A DNA stretch of 64,000 nucleotides from Pseudomonas sp. SST3 (lineage in GTDB: Bacteria > Pseudomonadota > Gammaproteobacteria > Pseudomonadales > Pseudomonadaceae): assembly GCF_003325755.1 (NCBI RefSeq), contig NZ_QORI02000010.1, forward strand, positions 141,426 through 205,425. The letters are read 5' to 3'. Of the stretch, positions 50,519 through 60,327 are shown one piece after another (the first letter of the stretch is position 1; every line of letters begins with the position of its first letter). Below the pieces are notes generated by a model that saw nothing but the letters and a program-made list of their open reading frames with translations, did no database searches and had not been told where the DNA came from. The translations under genes were made by a program, and so were the position numbers.

Positions 50519-50751
50519 TGATCAGAAAGTAGCAGTAAAGTTTGGGGTGTCAAGCTGGAGGGGATTTCAACAGCAGTCTGCCGTTGTCGCTGCGCCATAG
50601 AAGGCCGGCGGGACCTGAGATCAACCTTGAGGATTGGCCGATCGGACGACCGTTACATCCACCCATGAGTCGAACGCTGCTTGTAGAGACTGCGTTACGC
50701 TATCCGCTTGCCGGTTTCTTGATGACGACCGGCGCCAATCGCCGAGGGACT

Positions 50752-51765
50752 ATGCCAAACATTCGCAAGGTGGCCGAGCTGGCTGGGGTTTCCGTGGCCA
50801 CGGTGTCGCGCACGTTGAAGACGCCTGAAAGGGTTTCACCGCTGACTCGTGAGCGGGTGCATCTGGCTGTCGAACAAGCCGGCTATCGCCCCAACCTGAT
50901 GGCGGTGCAGTTTCGTTCGCGCAGGACGCGCAACCTTGTCGTGCTGGTCCCGGTGATCGCGAATGTGTTCTTCGCCCGCGTGATCAGCGGCATACAGGAA
51001 GCCGCGCAAGCCTTCGACTATCGCGTACTGCTATGCGATACCCGAGGCCGAGAAGACGTCGAGACGGCGTATGCCGAACTGGTCCATGCACACCAGGCCG
51101 ACGGTGTCATTCAACTCCGCGCCTTCAACCCGTTCGGCGAGGACAGCCGTCAGGGTGACAGCCCGCCACCGATGGTCAACGCCTGCGAAGTGCTCGATAC
51201 ACCGCCCTGCCCCACTGTTCGCCTGGACAACCGCGCCGCTGCCCGTGCGATGACTGAGCACCTACTCGAACTGGGCCATCGCCGCATTGGCCTGATCAAG
51301 GGTCCGCAGGGCAGCCCACTGACCCGCGAGCGCATCGCAGGCTATGAAGATGCCCTCAAAGCAGCGGGCATCGCGCCCGACCCCAAGCTGCTGTGCCGCG
51401 GCAATTTCACCTTACAGGCCGGCTATGATGCCGCCGACCAGCTATTGGGCTGCTCGGACCGACCCACCGCAATCTTCTGCGAAAACGATGAGATGGCGAT
51501 TGGCGCCATCCAGCGCATCCGCCAGTCCGGCTTACGCGTTCCGCAGGACATCTCGGTCGCCGGATTCGATGACATTCCCTTCGCCGCCTTCTGCGATCCG
51601 CCTTTGACCACCATCGCGCAGCCTGCCGAGGCATTCGGGCGACACGCAGTCGAAATGCTGGTGGCTCAGTTCGAGAAGCGCCCTCTCGACACCCCTCATC
51701 TGATCCTGCCTTACACACTGATCGTGCGCGGCAGCACAACGGTCGCTACGACCAGTGAGCTTTAA
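50752..51765 (+). CDS. LacI-family transcriptional repressor
   Basis: The 337-residue protein has the LacI helix-turn-helix NIRKVAELAGVSVATVSRTL at residues 3-22 with the hinge region, and a periplasmic-binding-like effector domain (NLVVLVPVIANVFFARVISGIQEAA; SVAGFDDIPFAAFCDPPLTTIAQP). The ATG at 50752 follows GAGG by 5 bases; the frame is open further upstream but lacks features. It is divergent from the oxidoreductase operon and probably represses it through the palindrome at 50503. Confidence 0.92.
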   Translation: MPNIRKVAELAGVSVATVSRTLKTPERVSPLTRERVHLAVEQAGYRPNLMAVQFRSRRTRNLVVLVPVIANVFFARVISGIQEAAQAFDYRVLLCDTRGREDVETAYAELVHAHQADGVIQLRAFNPFGEDSRQGDSPPPMVNACEVLDTPPCPTVRLDNRAAARAMTEHLLELGHRRIGLIKGPQGSPLTRERIAGYEDALKAAGIAPDPKLLCRGNFTLQAGYDAADQLLGCSDRPTAIFCENDEMAIGAIQRIRQSGLRVPQDISVAGFDDIPFAAFCDPPLTTIAQPAEAFGRHAVEMLVAQFEKRPLDTPHLILPYTLIVRGSTTVATTSEL

Positions 51766-51786
51766 ACCGCGCACCAGCTCGCGCCA

Positions 51787-52575
51787 TCAACAAACCATTG
51801 CGTAGAGAAACTCATCAACAGCCCTAATGACCAGATCAGCGTGCTCCCGGTGCGGGACATGATGACAAGCCTCTAGCAGCAACGTTTGGGTCACGCCGCT
51901 CGCCAGCGCGGCGATATGTTGCGGGTGCACCACCGAACCGTATTCGTCCTCGACGCCGTGGATGGCAAGCAGAGGGCAGGCAAAGCCTGGTGCACTGCCC
52001 GCCAGCGTCCAGCCGGCATAGCCTTCAGAAAGCCAGGTTTCGATCCAGGCCGAGAGCACCCACTCGGCTTTTTCGCCGTGGTATTTGCGTAACCGATCCA
52101 GCTGGCCGGGTTCTGCAAACGCGGCTTGGGCCTGGCGGATGCCTCGCAGGGTCCGGTCTTCGACAAAGGCCTGGGCCGATTCGGTGATCAGTGCACGGCA
52201 ATTTCGCGGGTAGCGCGCCGCCACGCTCGCTGCCATTGCGCCGCCCACGCTATGGCCGAACGCGACGAAATGTTCGATATCCAGGCCTTGCCATACAGGC
52301 CGGAAGAAGTACTCGGCTTCATCGCGGATGAAGTGAGGCGACCAACCACCTGGATGCGAAGCGGATCGGCCGAAGCCAAGCCGGTCATAAGCAATCACAT
52401 CGCGTGCGGTGGCGGCCGCGAGCCGCTCGGGGAAATCGCGCCACAGCTCAACGCAGCCGAGCGAATCATGTAGCAGGATGATGGGTGTCTTGCGCGTCTG
52501 GTTGGTGCGCCAACGACGAGTGAAGACATCGCCATGTTCGGTGGGAATATAGCGGTCGTCGATTTCGATGTTCAT
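51787..52575 (-). CDS. Alpha/beta hydrolase
   Basis: The 262-residue protein has the nucleophile elbow GHSVGGAMA, the oxyanion region LLHDSLGCVELW, and acid and base residues in HGVEDEYGS and EACHHVPHREHAD. This is a complete Ser-Asp-His triad layout. It could be an esterase or thioesterase; substrate unknown. ATG at 52575 is chosen because AAGG lies 9 bases before; two in-frame ATGs upstream are possible. It converges with the lacI-type gene. Confidence 0.85.
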   Translation of the reverse strand: MNIEIDDRYIPTEHGDVFTRRWRTNQTRKTPIILLHDSLGCVELWRDFPERLAAATARDVIAYDRLGFGRSASHPGGWSPHFIRDEAEYFFRPVWQGLDIEHFVAFGHSVGGAMAASVAARYPRNCRALITESAQAFVEDRTLRGIRQAQAAFAEPGQLDRLRKYHGEKAEWVLSAWIETWLSEGYAGWTLAGSAPGFACPLLAIHGVEDEYGSVVHPQHIAALASGVTQTLLLEACHHVPHREHADLVIRAVDEFLYAMVC

Positions 52576-52811
52576 CGTTTGCATCCTTAGCACGCGTGCC
52601 AACGCTGGATGTTTTCGCGGCACAGGAGTAGGCATAACAGCCCGTCGCTCTCCACCGAGCCCCGTGCCTCAAAAAGCTGGCTTCAAAGTACAGATCTCGC
52701 CGCGTCAGATCAGACGTCTACGTTATGTGTGCAGCGCTCGTCGCGAACGGCCAGCCAGTCGGACAACTGCTAGCGCGCCCCGGCCATAGGACGCGCTTTT
52801 GACGCCCGGTT

Positions 52812-54446
52812 TCAGCGGACCGCCGCGGCCGGTTGCTGTAGCGCCGTCTTTTCCCGATCGCGCAGCAGGAATCGCTGGATCTTGCCGCTCGGGGTTTTGG
52901 GCAGCTCGTCGACGAACTCGACTTCGCGCGGATAAGCGTGAGCGGACAAGCGCGTACGCACATGTTGCTGCAGCTGTTCAGCCAGCACCGTGTCGCCGTT
53001 CTGGCCGGCATGCAGCACGACGAACGCCTTTACCAGCTCGGTGCGCTCCGGATCGGGCTTTCCGATCACTGCCGCTTCGATCACTGCGGGGTGTTCGACC
53101 AAGGCGCTCTCGACATCGAAGGGACCGACACGGTAGCCGGACGTGGTGATCACATCGTCGGCACGGCCCACGAAACTGATGCTTCCATCAGTATTCATCT
53201 CGACCGTGTCACCGCTCAGGTAGTAATTGCCGACGAAAGCCTTGGTCTTGATGCCGACGTAGCCCGAGAACCAGAGCAGCGGTGATCGACTGCGATCCAG
53301 CGCAAGCATGCCGGGCTTGCCAGGCTCAAGCTCACGCTGCTGATCGTCCAGTACTACCACGCGGTGTCCGGGCATGGCGTAGCCTGCGGTGCCGATACTG
53401 ACCGCATGATTCAGTGCGTGGTGATTGCACAACACCATGCCGAGCTCAGTTTGCCCATAGTGGTCGTGGATGGTGCAGCCGAGGCCGTCGCGGAACCAAC
53501 GGATGACCTCGGGGGTGAGTGGCTCGCCAGCGCTGCTCACGGCGCGCAGGCGACCTTTGATCTGGCCTTCCACCTCGCTTCTGGCTGCTAGCAACAGTCG
53601 GAATGCAGTCGGGGATCCCGCCATGTTGGTAATCGCATAATCGCGCACGACGCGACAGGTGCTTTCGACGGTGAAGCCGCCTTCATAGAACAGCGTGCTG
53701 TGCCCCATTGCCAATGGTCCGGTGACGGCGTAGTACAAGCCGTAGGCCCAACCCGGATCGGCGATGTTCCAGAAGTTGTCCTCGGGGCGAAGGTCAACCG
53801 CATCCCGCATGTAGGTGACGAAGGCAACGATGGCTTTAAGCGGCACATGCAGCTGTTTTGCCGGCCCAGTGGTGCCGGAGGTAAACATGGCCAGAAAAGG
53901 CGCCTCGCCATTCAGCAACACCGGCTCGAATTCGGAGGATTGGCGATTCACCTGAGTCCAGAAGTCCTCCACACCGTCACCCACCACAAGCCGTCGCGGC
54001 GCTGCCTCGATGGCATCCAGCTTCTCGCTGTTAACCGCGTCGGTGACCACCATCTTCGCGCCGGACTCTTTGATACGGTGCTCGACCGCTTTGGGGCCGA
54101 AGGCGGTGAAAAGCGGCTGGTAAATGGCTCCGAGGCGCCAGGCGCCAAGGATGGTAACCAGCAACTCGGGAGTACGCGGCAGCAAGCCGGCAACCGTATC
54201 GCCCGGCTGTATGCCGTAGCCGCTCAGGAGATTGGCGAAACGAGCAGCGGCAACCTTGAGCTGAGCGAACGTCCAGTCGGCACGCTGGCCGTCGCGACCT
54301 TCCCAGCGCAGCGCGATTTTGTCCGAATCCGCATGACGATCACAGCATTCGACGCAAGCGTTCATGGCAGACAGGTTGCCTGAAAGAATCTCCGCTACCG
54401 TGTGGTCGTAGTCGAATTCGCTGGCCGCAGTGACATAGTCGCGCAT
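52812..54446 (-). CDS. Acyl-CoA synthetase (AMP-forming), acetate/medium-chain type
   Basis: The 544-residue protein has the P-loop MFTSGTTGPAKQLHVP, HDHYGQTELGMV and the hinge FVGRADDVITTSGYRVGPFDVE. The C-terminal lysine motif is PKTPSGKIQRFLLRD. It most resembles ligases for short to medium acids. In the P-loop the usual PKG is PAK-QL, which is seen in this subgroup. It is separate from other acyl-CoA genes here, so the substrate is open. The 252-base gap upstream (54447-54698) holds nothing recognised. Confidence 0.88.
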   Translation of the reverse strand: MRDYVTAASEFDYDHTVAEILSGNLSAMNACVECCDRHADSDKIALRWEGRDGQRADWTFAQLKVAAARFANLLSGYGIQPGDTVAGLLPRTPELLVTILGAWRLGAIYQPLFTAFGPKAVEHRIKESGAKMVVTDAVNSEKLDAIEAAPRRLVVGDGVEDFWTQVNRQSSEFEPVLLNGEAPFLAMFTSGTTGPAKQLHVPLKAIVAFVTYMRDAVDLRPEDNFWNIADPGWAYGLYYAVTGPLAMGHSTLFYEGGFTVESTCRVVRDYAITNMAGSPTAFRLLLAARSEVEGQIKGRLRAVSSAGEPLTPEVIRWFRDGLGCTIHDHYGQTELGMVLCNHHALNHAVSIGTAGYAMPGHRVVVLDDQQRELEPGKPGMLALDRSRSPLLWFSGYVGIKTKAFVGNYYLSGDTVEMNTDGSISFVGRADDVITTSGYRVGPFDVESALVEHPAVIEAAVIGKPDPERTELVKAFVVLHAGQNGDTVLAEQLQQHVRTRLSAHAYPREVEFVDELPKTPSGKIQRFLLRDREKTALQQPAAAVR

Positions 54447-54698
54447 GGCTGGCTCCTGGATTTATTGTTTTTTGGTCCTTGGATATTGGCTCCGCGTGGC
54501 TCAGGCAACAATGGCAAAAGCCTTCAAACTGGGTGAATGTTTTGGACAAGCATCGCCGGCCTGACGGACGGTGTGCCCGGCCGTCGATAGTCAGCAATTC
54601 CAGCGGTTGAGATCGCCTTGATATGGGACCGGCTGCGGAGAAAAGATGAGCCATATTGGCGCGAAGCCGCAGTGCTCACCCTCACCGATCCGTCGGTT

Positions 54699-55094
54699 TC
54701 AGCCTTCCGGCAACTTCGCGATCACCTTGATTTCGAACTGGAAGCCATAGAGCCAGGTGACGCCGACAGCGGTCAGCGTTGGGTGCGGCGCGTGCCCCCA
54801 GTACTCGGGCACGACCTTCCAGATGGTTTCGAACGTCGTCTGCGGATCGACCATGAACACAGTGACGTCAGCCACATCATCGAACGTGCAGCTCGCTGCT
54901 TTCAGGATCGCGTTCAAGTTCTCGAATGCGAGCCGCACCTGAGCCTCCAAATCAGGCTCCGGCGAGCCATCGTCACGGCTGCCGACCTGTCCCGAAACGA
55001 ACAGCAAGCCATTAGCGCGGATCGCTGGCGAATAGTGATTGCGCTCGTAAAGCGCCTGGCGCCCGGGTGGAAAAACGACGTTGCGCTGGTTCAT
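54699..55094 (-). CDS. RidA-family protein
   Basis: The 131-residue protein of the YjgF/YER057c/UK114 fold has YSPAIRANGLLFVSGQVG and TFDDVADVTVFMVDP. The usual catalytic arginine near residue 105 (in RxxVxV) is not evident: the region reads HPTLTAVGVTWLYG. It therefore belongs to a RidA subgroup that may not be an imine deaminase. A strong AAGGAGG precedes the ATG. It is divergent from the LysR gene at 55236, its likely regulator. Confidence 0.88.
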   Translation of the reverse strand: MNQRNVVFPPGRQALYERNHYSPAIRANGLLFVSGQVGSRDDGSPEPDLEAQVRLAFENLNAILKAASCTFDDVADVTVFMVDPQTTFETIWKVVPEYWGHAPHPTLTAVGVTWLYGFQFEIKVIAKLPEG

Positions 55095-55235
55095 TGAATA
55101 CCTCCTTTATGGGTCGTCGCCGACCGTGATTCACAACGAGTTGAATCTTGGCGGGCCGCCCCTTACGGATAAACTGGCGCGTCTATCCATCACTGTTTGC
55201 AAAATCCAAACAATCACCGAATCCGGAAGCGAAAA

Positions 55236-56162
55236 ATGGACCGTTTTGATGCGATGAGGGCATTCGCCCGGGTGGTGGAAACCGGCAGCTTCACCAAGGC
55301 GGCCGAAACCCTGCACATGAGCAAGACCACCGTGACGCAACTGGTGCAGCAGTTGGAGGCTCGGTTGCGCGTCAGACTGCTTAACCGCACCACACGCAAG
55401 GTCAACGTCACGGCCGACGGCGCCGCCTATTACGAGCGCGTACAACGCCTGCTGGCCGACCTGGATGACGCCGAGACCAGCCTGTCCAGCGCCGCGGCAT
55501 TGCCCAGGGGCCGGCTGCGGGTAGATGTGCCCAGCCCCTTTGCTCGGATGATTCTGGTGCCGGCTCTGCCCGCGTTTCATGCGCGGTACCCAGACATTCA
55601 GCTGGACATGGGCGTGAGTGATCGCACGGTCGATCTGATCGGCGAGAACGTGGACTGTGTCGTGAGAGGTGGCGAGCTCACCGACCAGTCGCTGATGGCG
55701 CGGCATATCGGCGACCTGCGGCTAGGGGTCTATGCGGCGCCGAGTTACCTGGAGCGCGCCGGCAAACCCGCTCACCCGCGGGAACTGCAGGACACGCACC
55801 ACCGCATTGTGGGCTTTCTCTGGGCACGCACCGGCAAGGTTTTTCCCTATTCCATGCACTGCAACGGTGAGAGCATCAAGGTACTGGGCCGCTATGTGCT
55901 CTCGGTCGACGATGGCAATGCCTACCTCGCAGCCGGCTTGGCCGGCATGGGTGTCCTCTGGCTACCGGACTACATGTCCAGAGAACACCTGGAGCGCGGC
56001 GAGCTGCTTCCTCTTTTCGAAAGCTGGCAACTCGACCCGATGCCCATGTACGTCGCCTTTCCCCCGAACCGGCATGTCAGCGCCAAGCTGCGCGTGTTCA
56101 TCGACTGGGTCGCTGAGCTTATGGCGCAGCATGCTCCTGTAACCCGCCGGCACGGCATCTAG
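55236..56162 (+). CDS. LysR-family transcriptional regulator
   Basis: The 308-residue protein has an N-terminal helix-turn-helix (FDAMRAFARVVETGSFTKAAETLHMSKTTVTQLVQQLE) and the effector domain with SVDDGNAYLAAGLAGMGVLWLPDYM. This is the CrgA-like subgroup of LysR. The ATG at 55236 follows GGAAG by 6 bases. Divergent from the RidA gene. Confidence 0.9.
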   Translation: MDRFDAMRAFARVVETGSFTKAAETLHMSKTTVTQLVQQLEARLRVRLLNRTTRKVNVTADGAAYYERVQRLLADLDDAETSLSSAAALPRGRLRVDVPSPFARMILVPALPAFHARYPDIQLDMGVSDRTVDLIGENVDCVVRGGELTDQSLMARHIGDLRLGVYAAPSYLERAGKPAHPRELQDTHHRIVGFLWARTGKVFPYSMHCNGESIKVLGRYVLSVDDGNAYLAAGLAGMGVLWLPDYMSREHLERGELLPLFESWQLDPMPMYVAFPPNRHVSAKLRVFIDWVAELMAQHAPVTRRHGI

Positions 56163-56212
56163 CGTGGCCGCTTGACTAGGCAATCGGCCATCGCACAGCT
56201 AATTGGGTTCAG

Positions 56213-56812
56213 TCACGGCAGCAGAGAGGCCAAGGCGGACAGCAACAGCATCGCTGCCAGACTCCGATTGAACATGATTCGGCGTGCTCGGGGCGTCAGA
56301 AATGCGGCCGCGCCTCGTCCGAGCAGTGCCCAGGCCGCCAGACACGGCAAGGAAATGCAGAAGAACATCAGCGACAGTTGCGCCACGTCGTGCCAGCGCT
56401 CCGTACCGGGCCGGGTGAACACGCTTATCACCGCAACAGCCATCATCCAGGCCTTGGGGTTGATCAGTTGCAACCCTGCCGAGGCCAAAAAACCGAGACG
56501 CGGCCCGGCAGCCTGCCCATTGCGGTGCTCGGGCTCAGGGGTCCAATAGATCTGCCAGGCGAGATGGCTCAGCCATATGATGCCGAGCCCCTTCATCAGC
56601 GTTTGCAGCATAGCGTGGGCCGCCACCGCATCACCCACCCCGACACCTACGGTCAACACCATCAGCGCGGCGCCGGCGCAGCCACCCAACACGATCGGCA
56701 AGGCACCGCGGAACCCGAAGCGCACGCTGTGATTGAGGACCAGTACGTTGGTCGGCCCCGGCGTAATCGACGCGACGAAGGCGAAAAGGGCAAAAGGCAG
56801 TAGCTCGATCAT
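56213..56812 (-). CDS. LysE-family amino acid exporter
   Basis: The 199-residue protein has about six hydrophobic segments and the family start LLPFALFAFVASITPGPTNVLVLNHSVRFGFRGALPIVLG. The TPGPTN motif is the LysE/RhtB signature. It probably exports an amino acid or analogue. It is divergent in layout from none, but lies 105 bases downstream of an AraC gene on the same strand. AraC-LysE pairs are common and suggest control by that regulator. Confidence 0.9.
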   Translation of the reverse strand: MIELLPFALFAFVASITPGPTNVLVLNHSVRFGFRGALPIVLGGCAGAALMVLTVGVGVGDAVAAHAMLQTLMKGLGIIWLSHLAWQIYWTPEPEHRNGQAAGPRLGFLASAGLQLINPKAWMMAVAVISVFTRPGTERWHDVAQLSLMFFCISLPCLAAWALLGRGAAAFLTPRARRIMFNRSLAAMLLLSALASLLP

Positions 56813-56916
56813 CTCAGGCACCGCCTGCAGTTGGGTTGAGCAAGGGCGTATCGAAAATTTCGCTCATCGTGGTCCGGCTCCTGTGTCACTTAGGGGCCAG
56901 TCTGAAGATCGTCTGA

Positions 56917-57762
56917 TCAGACGTCTGGAAGATTCGAGCAGCGCATGCGGTAATTTGCCGGCGTCAGGCCATAGGCGCGCCGAAACCATCGGCCAAGGTG
57001 GCTCTGGTCGGCAAAACCGAGAATGGAGGCTACCTCGGCGGGCGCCTTTCCTCGGGCCAGCAGATAGCGCGCCTTGGCCAGGCGCAGCTGGATGAGATAC
57101 GCGTGTGGCGCAAGCCCGAATGCCGCCTTGAACGCCCGCGACAAGCGAAAACGACTGACGCCAGCCAGCACGGCGAGCTCGTCCAGCCCTATATCCTGGT
57201 CGAAGTGTGCATGCAGGTAGTCGCGAGCGCGGATGGCAACACGCGGCAGACGCGGGTCGTCCTGCCGCTCCTGTCGCCAGCGTAAATGACCGCTCAGGTT
57301 AAGCAGGAGCGTATCCAGCGCGGTCTCGCGCACGATGCGCAGGTCGCGCTGTTCCAGAGCATGGAAGGCACTGGCAATGGCGGTAAGCAACTGCGGGCGC
57401 TCGGTGAGCGTGGTAGCGAATCCGGGGTCACCGCGGATCAACGGCGTATCGTCCAACGTGCGCAACTCCCGCTCGAACCAGGCAGGCTCCAGATACAACA
57501 TCGAATAGGTGAATCCGCCGTCGGCAGGCGCATCGCCGTCATGGATTTCGCCGGGTTCAAGCAGAAAAATCCGGCCCGGTGTGCTCTGGTGCACCGCGCC
57601 CCGGCAGCTGAACTGCTGAACGCCCTGTTCGGTAAAACCAATCAGATAGCTGTCATGCCAATGAGGGTCGTAAGCATGCCCCTCGAAGTGCGCGCGGATG
57701 GTTTCGATGCCGGTATCGGCATCCTGGCGGAGGGAGATCCAGCTGCGATCATCGGTGTGCAT
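56917..57762 (-). CDS. AraC-family transcriptional regulator (cupin sensor)
   Basis: The 281-residue protein has an N-terminal cupin (HDSYLIGFTEQGVQQFSCRG, LEPGEIHDGDA) and two C-terminal helix-turn-helix motifs (IGLDELAVLAGVSRFRLSRAFKAAFG; AEVASILGFADQSHLGRWFRRAYGLTPANYR). It precedes the LysE exporter gene. ATG at 57762 overlaps the end of the upstream LysR gene by 14 bases; a TTG at 57777 is in frame. Confidence 0.88.
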   Translation of the reverse strand: MHTDDRSWISLRQDADTGIETIRAHFEGHAYDPHWHDSYLIGFTEQGVQQFSCRGAVHQSTPGRIFLLEPGEIHDGDAPADGGFTYSMLYLEPAWFERELRTLDDTPLIRGDPGFATTLTERPQLLTAIASAFHALEQRDLRIVRETALDTLLLNLSGHLRWRQERQDDPRLPRVAIRARDYLHAHFDQDIGLDELAVLAGVSRFRLSRAFKAAFGLAPHAYLIQLRLAKARYLLARGKAPAEVASILGFADQSHLGRWFRRAYGLTPANYRMRCSNLPDV

Positions 57763-58708
57763 CAAGCGCTCGGGCAAGAGATATCGGCATGCAAGAAGAC
57801 GAGCCTAGTTCCGAGCCCAAACTCATGTCTGGAACATTCGTGCAGCTTAGTTCGGCTCTCAGGCATCGCCGAAACAACTGATGCAACGGCAGCTGCTGCG
57901 CACTGTGACGGCTGATCAGCACCAATTCACGATAGAAGGTGGCACTGCCGAGCGGCAGTATGCGAACCGTCGGTTCGCGCTCCAGCCACAATCCGGCTTT
58001 GGGCACCAGCGCAACGCCCAGACCGCTCTCGACCATCTTGACGATGGCCTCGAGTTCGTCGATTTCGAGCCCTGAGTGTGTCTCCAGACGGTGCTTGCGC
58101 AGAAAATGGCTGACCTGCCGACCACCAAACGAACTCCGGTCGTAACGCACGAGAGGATGCTCGGTAAGCAACTGGAACGGGTCGTCACCCTCGACATTCA
58201 GGGGCGCAATCAGCACGAACGGCTCCTGCTGAATCAGCTCGGCGTGTAGCTCCTTGGGCAGCGCGAAGGGTGGGCGAATCATGACTGCTAGATCGATATC
58301 ACCTGCATCGACCTGCGACAGCAGATTCAACGAAACACCAGGGACCAGCTTCGGCGCGACACCGGGCGCCTCATGACGCAAACGCAGCAGTACTGGCGGC
58401 AGCAGGCCAGTCTGCACCGTAGCGATGGCGCCAATGCGCAGATCGCCTCGGAACTCGGAAAGCGACTCCGGCTGTCCCATCAGTGCGAATGTTTCGAGGA
58501 TCTGCTCGGCCAGGGGCAGCGCGCGCTCCCCGGCGGCGTTGAGATGCGCCGAGCGCCCCGTCCGGTCGAACAGACGCAGGCCTAAAGCCTCCTCGAGATT
58601 TTTAATCTGGGCGCTCACCGCCGATTGCGTAAGCCCAATCTGATTGCCCGCCGCCGCGAAGCTGCCGCAGCGGGCAATGGCAAGAAAGGTTTTGATCTCT
58701 CGTATCAT
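57749..58708 (-). CDS. LysR-family transcriptional regulator
   Basis: The 319-residue protein has the helix-turn-helix IREIKTFLAIARCGSFAAAGNQIGLTQSAVSAQIKNLEEALG and an effector domain resembling that of regulators of the CysB/CbbR type fold (ADIDLAVMIRPPF-like segment GDIDLAVMIRPPFALP). Its last about 15 residues run past the normal end of the family and overlap the AraC gene. It faces the VOC protein gene at 58826 with 117 bases between, which is a likely target. Confidence 0.9.
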   Translation of the reverse strand: MIREIKTFLAIARCGSFAAAGNQIGLTQSAVSAQIKNLEEALGLRLFDRTGRSAHLNAAGERALPLAEQILETFALMGQPESLSEFRGDLRIGAIATVQTGLLPPVLLRLRHEAPGVAPKLVPGVSLNLLSQVDAGDIDLAVMIRPPFALPKELHAELIQQEPFVLIAPLNVEGDDPFQLLTEHPLVRYDRSSFGGRQVSHFLRKHRLETHSGLEIDELEAIVKMVESGLGVALVPKAGLWLEREPTVRILPLGSATFYRELVLISRHSAQQLPLHQLFRRCLRAELSCTNVPDMSLGSELGSSSCMPISLARALDAHR

Positions 58709-58825
58709 GGACAGCGCTCGTCTGATCGAAATTTTTAAGGCTCGCAACAAAACATATCCGTTGTGGCCGGGTGCGACAACTCGGCCAGAATGAACGCCGC
58801 CGTCCCACTAAAAGAAGGAAGCCCG

Positions 58826-59251
58826 ATGAGCCTTTCCCCTTTTCACCTTGCGATTCCCGTTTACGACTTGCCTGCGGCCCGCCATTTCTACCGAGAAGTA
58901 TTCGGCCTCGCCGAAGGACGCTCATCCGAGCATTGGGTCGACTTCGACTTCTACGGGCACCAACTCGTCATCCATGAGCATCCAAAGACCCAATCCCAGG
59001 ATGCGGCACACACCAATGCAGTGGATGGCCACGACGTGCCGGTGCCCCACTTCGGTATCGTCCTGAGCTGGCCAGAGTGGGAAGCCTTGGCCGAGCGCCT
59101 GCGTTCGCTGGGCACTCAGTTCGTCATCGAGCCTTATGTACGCTTCAAGGGCCAGGTCGGCGAGCAGGCCACCATGTTCCTCTTCGACCCGTGCGGCAAT
59201 GCGCTGGAATTCAAGGCCTTCAAAGACATGAGCCAGCTGTTCGCCAAGTGA
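58826..59251 (+). CDS. VOC-family (glyoxalase/dioxygenase fold) protein
   Basis: The 141-residue protein reads [23 protein letters not shown] at the N-terminus and [20 protein letters not shown] at the C-terminus. The first His (FHLAI), a middle His (VPHFGIVL) and the Glu near the end (LEFKAF) match metal ligands of this fold. Function could be lyase, dioxygenase or resistance; unknown. AAGGAAG lies before the ATG at 58826. Confidence 0.88.
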   Translation: MSLSPFHLAIPVYDLPAARHFYREVFGLAEGRSSEHWVDFDFYGHQLVIHEHPKTQSQDAAHTNAVDGHDVPVPHFGIVLSWPEWEALAERLRSLGTQFVIEPYVRFKGQVGEQATMFLFDPCGNALEFKAFKDMSQLFAK

Positions 59252-59387
59252 CTAAGGTTGTTACGGGCCGAGCGACATGGCGACCGGTACGTGACGCGTA
59301 GATGGGATGAAGTCGGCCAGTTGGGTGCGGCATCGCGGCTCGCCTTATAGCGGTGACCTCGCCCTGCGCCCTTACCGAGACGAATAA

Positions 59388-60302
59388 ATGGATTCTCGTA
59401 AACCCTTGGACGCGATGGCCGTCGGCCTGATGCTGATGCTCTGCCTGATCTGGAGCATGCAGCAGATCGCGTTGAAGGCGACCGCGGCGGATTTTTCGCC
59501 GGTATTGCAGATTGCCCTGCGCTCGGGTGCGGGAGCGTTGCTGGTCGTGTTACTGATGCTCTGGCGTGGCGAACGACTGACCATCGCGCAGGGTATGTGG
59601 AAGCCTGGGTGTCTGGCCGGCGTCTGCTTTGCGCTGGAGTTTCTGCTGGTTGGCGAGGCCGTTCGGCACACTTCGGCGGGGCATGTCGTGGTATTCGTCT
59701 ACACCGCGCCGGTATTCGCCGCGCTCGGCCTGCACTGGAAGCTGCCGAACGAACGCCTGGCTCCGCTACAGTGGATCGGCATAGGCCTGGCCTTTGCGGG
59801 AATCGCGGTGGCCTTTCTGCGGGGCGCTAATGCCCAGGCCGGTTTGTCCAGCGTGCTATGGGGTGACTTCCTCGCCCTGCTTGCTGGCGCTGCCTGGGGA
59901 TCGACCACAGTGCTGATCCGCGCTTCTCGACTGTCCGCGCTACCCGCAACCCAGACGCTTCTGTACCAGCTGGTGATGGGTTTCGCCCTGCTGCTACCGA
60001 TCGCCCTCCTGATCGGCCACACCACGTTCAACCCAACCCCGTTGGTCTGGCTGAGCCTGGGTTTCCAATCACTGATCGTCTCGTTCGCCAGCTTCCTGCT
60101 CTGGTTCGCCCTGCTGCGCCGTTACCTCGCCTCGCGCCTGGGCGTGCTGTCCTTTCTTACGCCATTGCTGGCCGTCGCGCTCGGGGCCTGGTTGCTGGCC
60201 GAGCCCATCGAACCGGGCTTTTTGGTCGGTGCGGTGCTGGCGCTGAGCGGCATCATGCTGGTCAGTGGCCACGGCTGGCTTGCATCGGTCACGAAGCGCT
60301 AG
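59388..60302 (+). CDS. EamA/DMT-family transporter
   Basis: The 304-residue membrane protein has ten helices in two EamA repeats (LMLMLCLIWSMQQIALKATAADFSPVLQIALRSG; WGDFLALLAGAAWGSTTVLIRASRL). Such proteins export amino acids or other metabolites. It follows the VOC gene in the same direction by 136 bases. Confidence 0.9.
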   Translation: MDSRKPLDAMAVGLMLMLCLIWSMQQIALKATAADFSPVLQIALRSGAGALLVVLLMLWRGERLTIAQGMWKPGCLAGVCFALEFLLVGEAVRHTSAGHVVVFVYTAPVFAALGLHWKLPNERLAPLQWIGIGLAFAGIAVAFLRGANAQAGLSSVLWGDFLALLAGAAWGSTTVLIRASRLSALPATQTLLYQLVMGFALLLPIALLIGHTTFNPTPLVWLSLGFQSLIVSFASFLLWFALLRRYLASRLGVLSFLTPLLAVALGAWLLAEPIEPGFLVGAVLALSGIMLVSGHGWLASVTKR

Positions 60303-60327
60303 CTGCACCCACGAGCATCGCCCAGGT

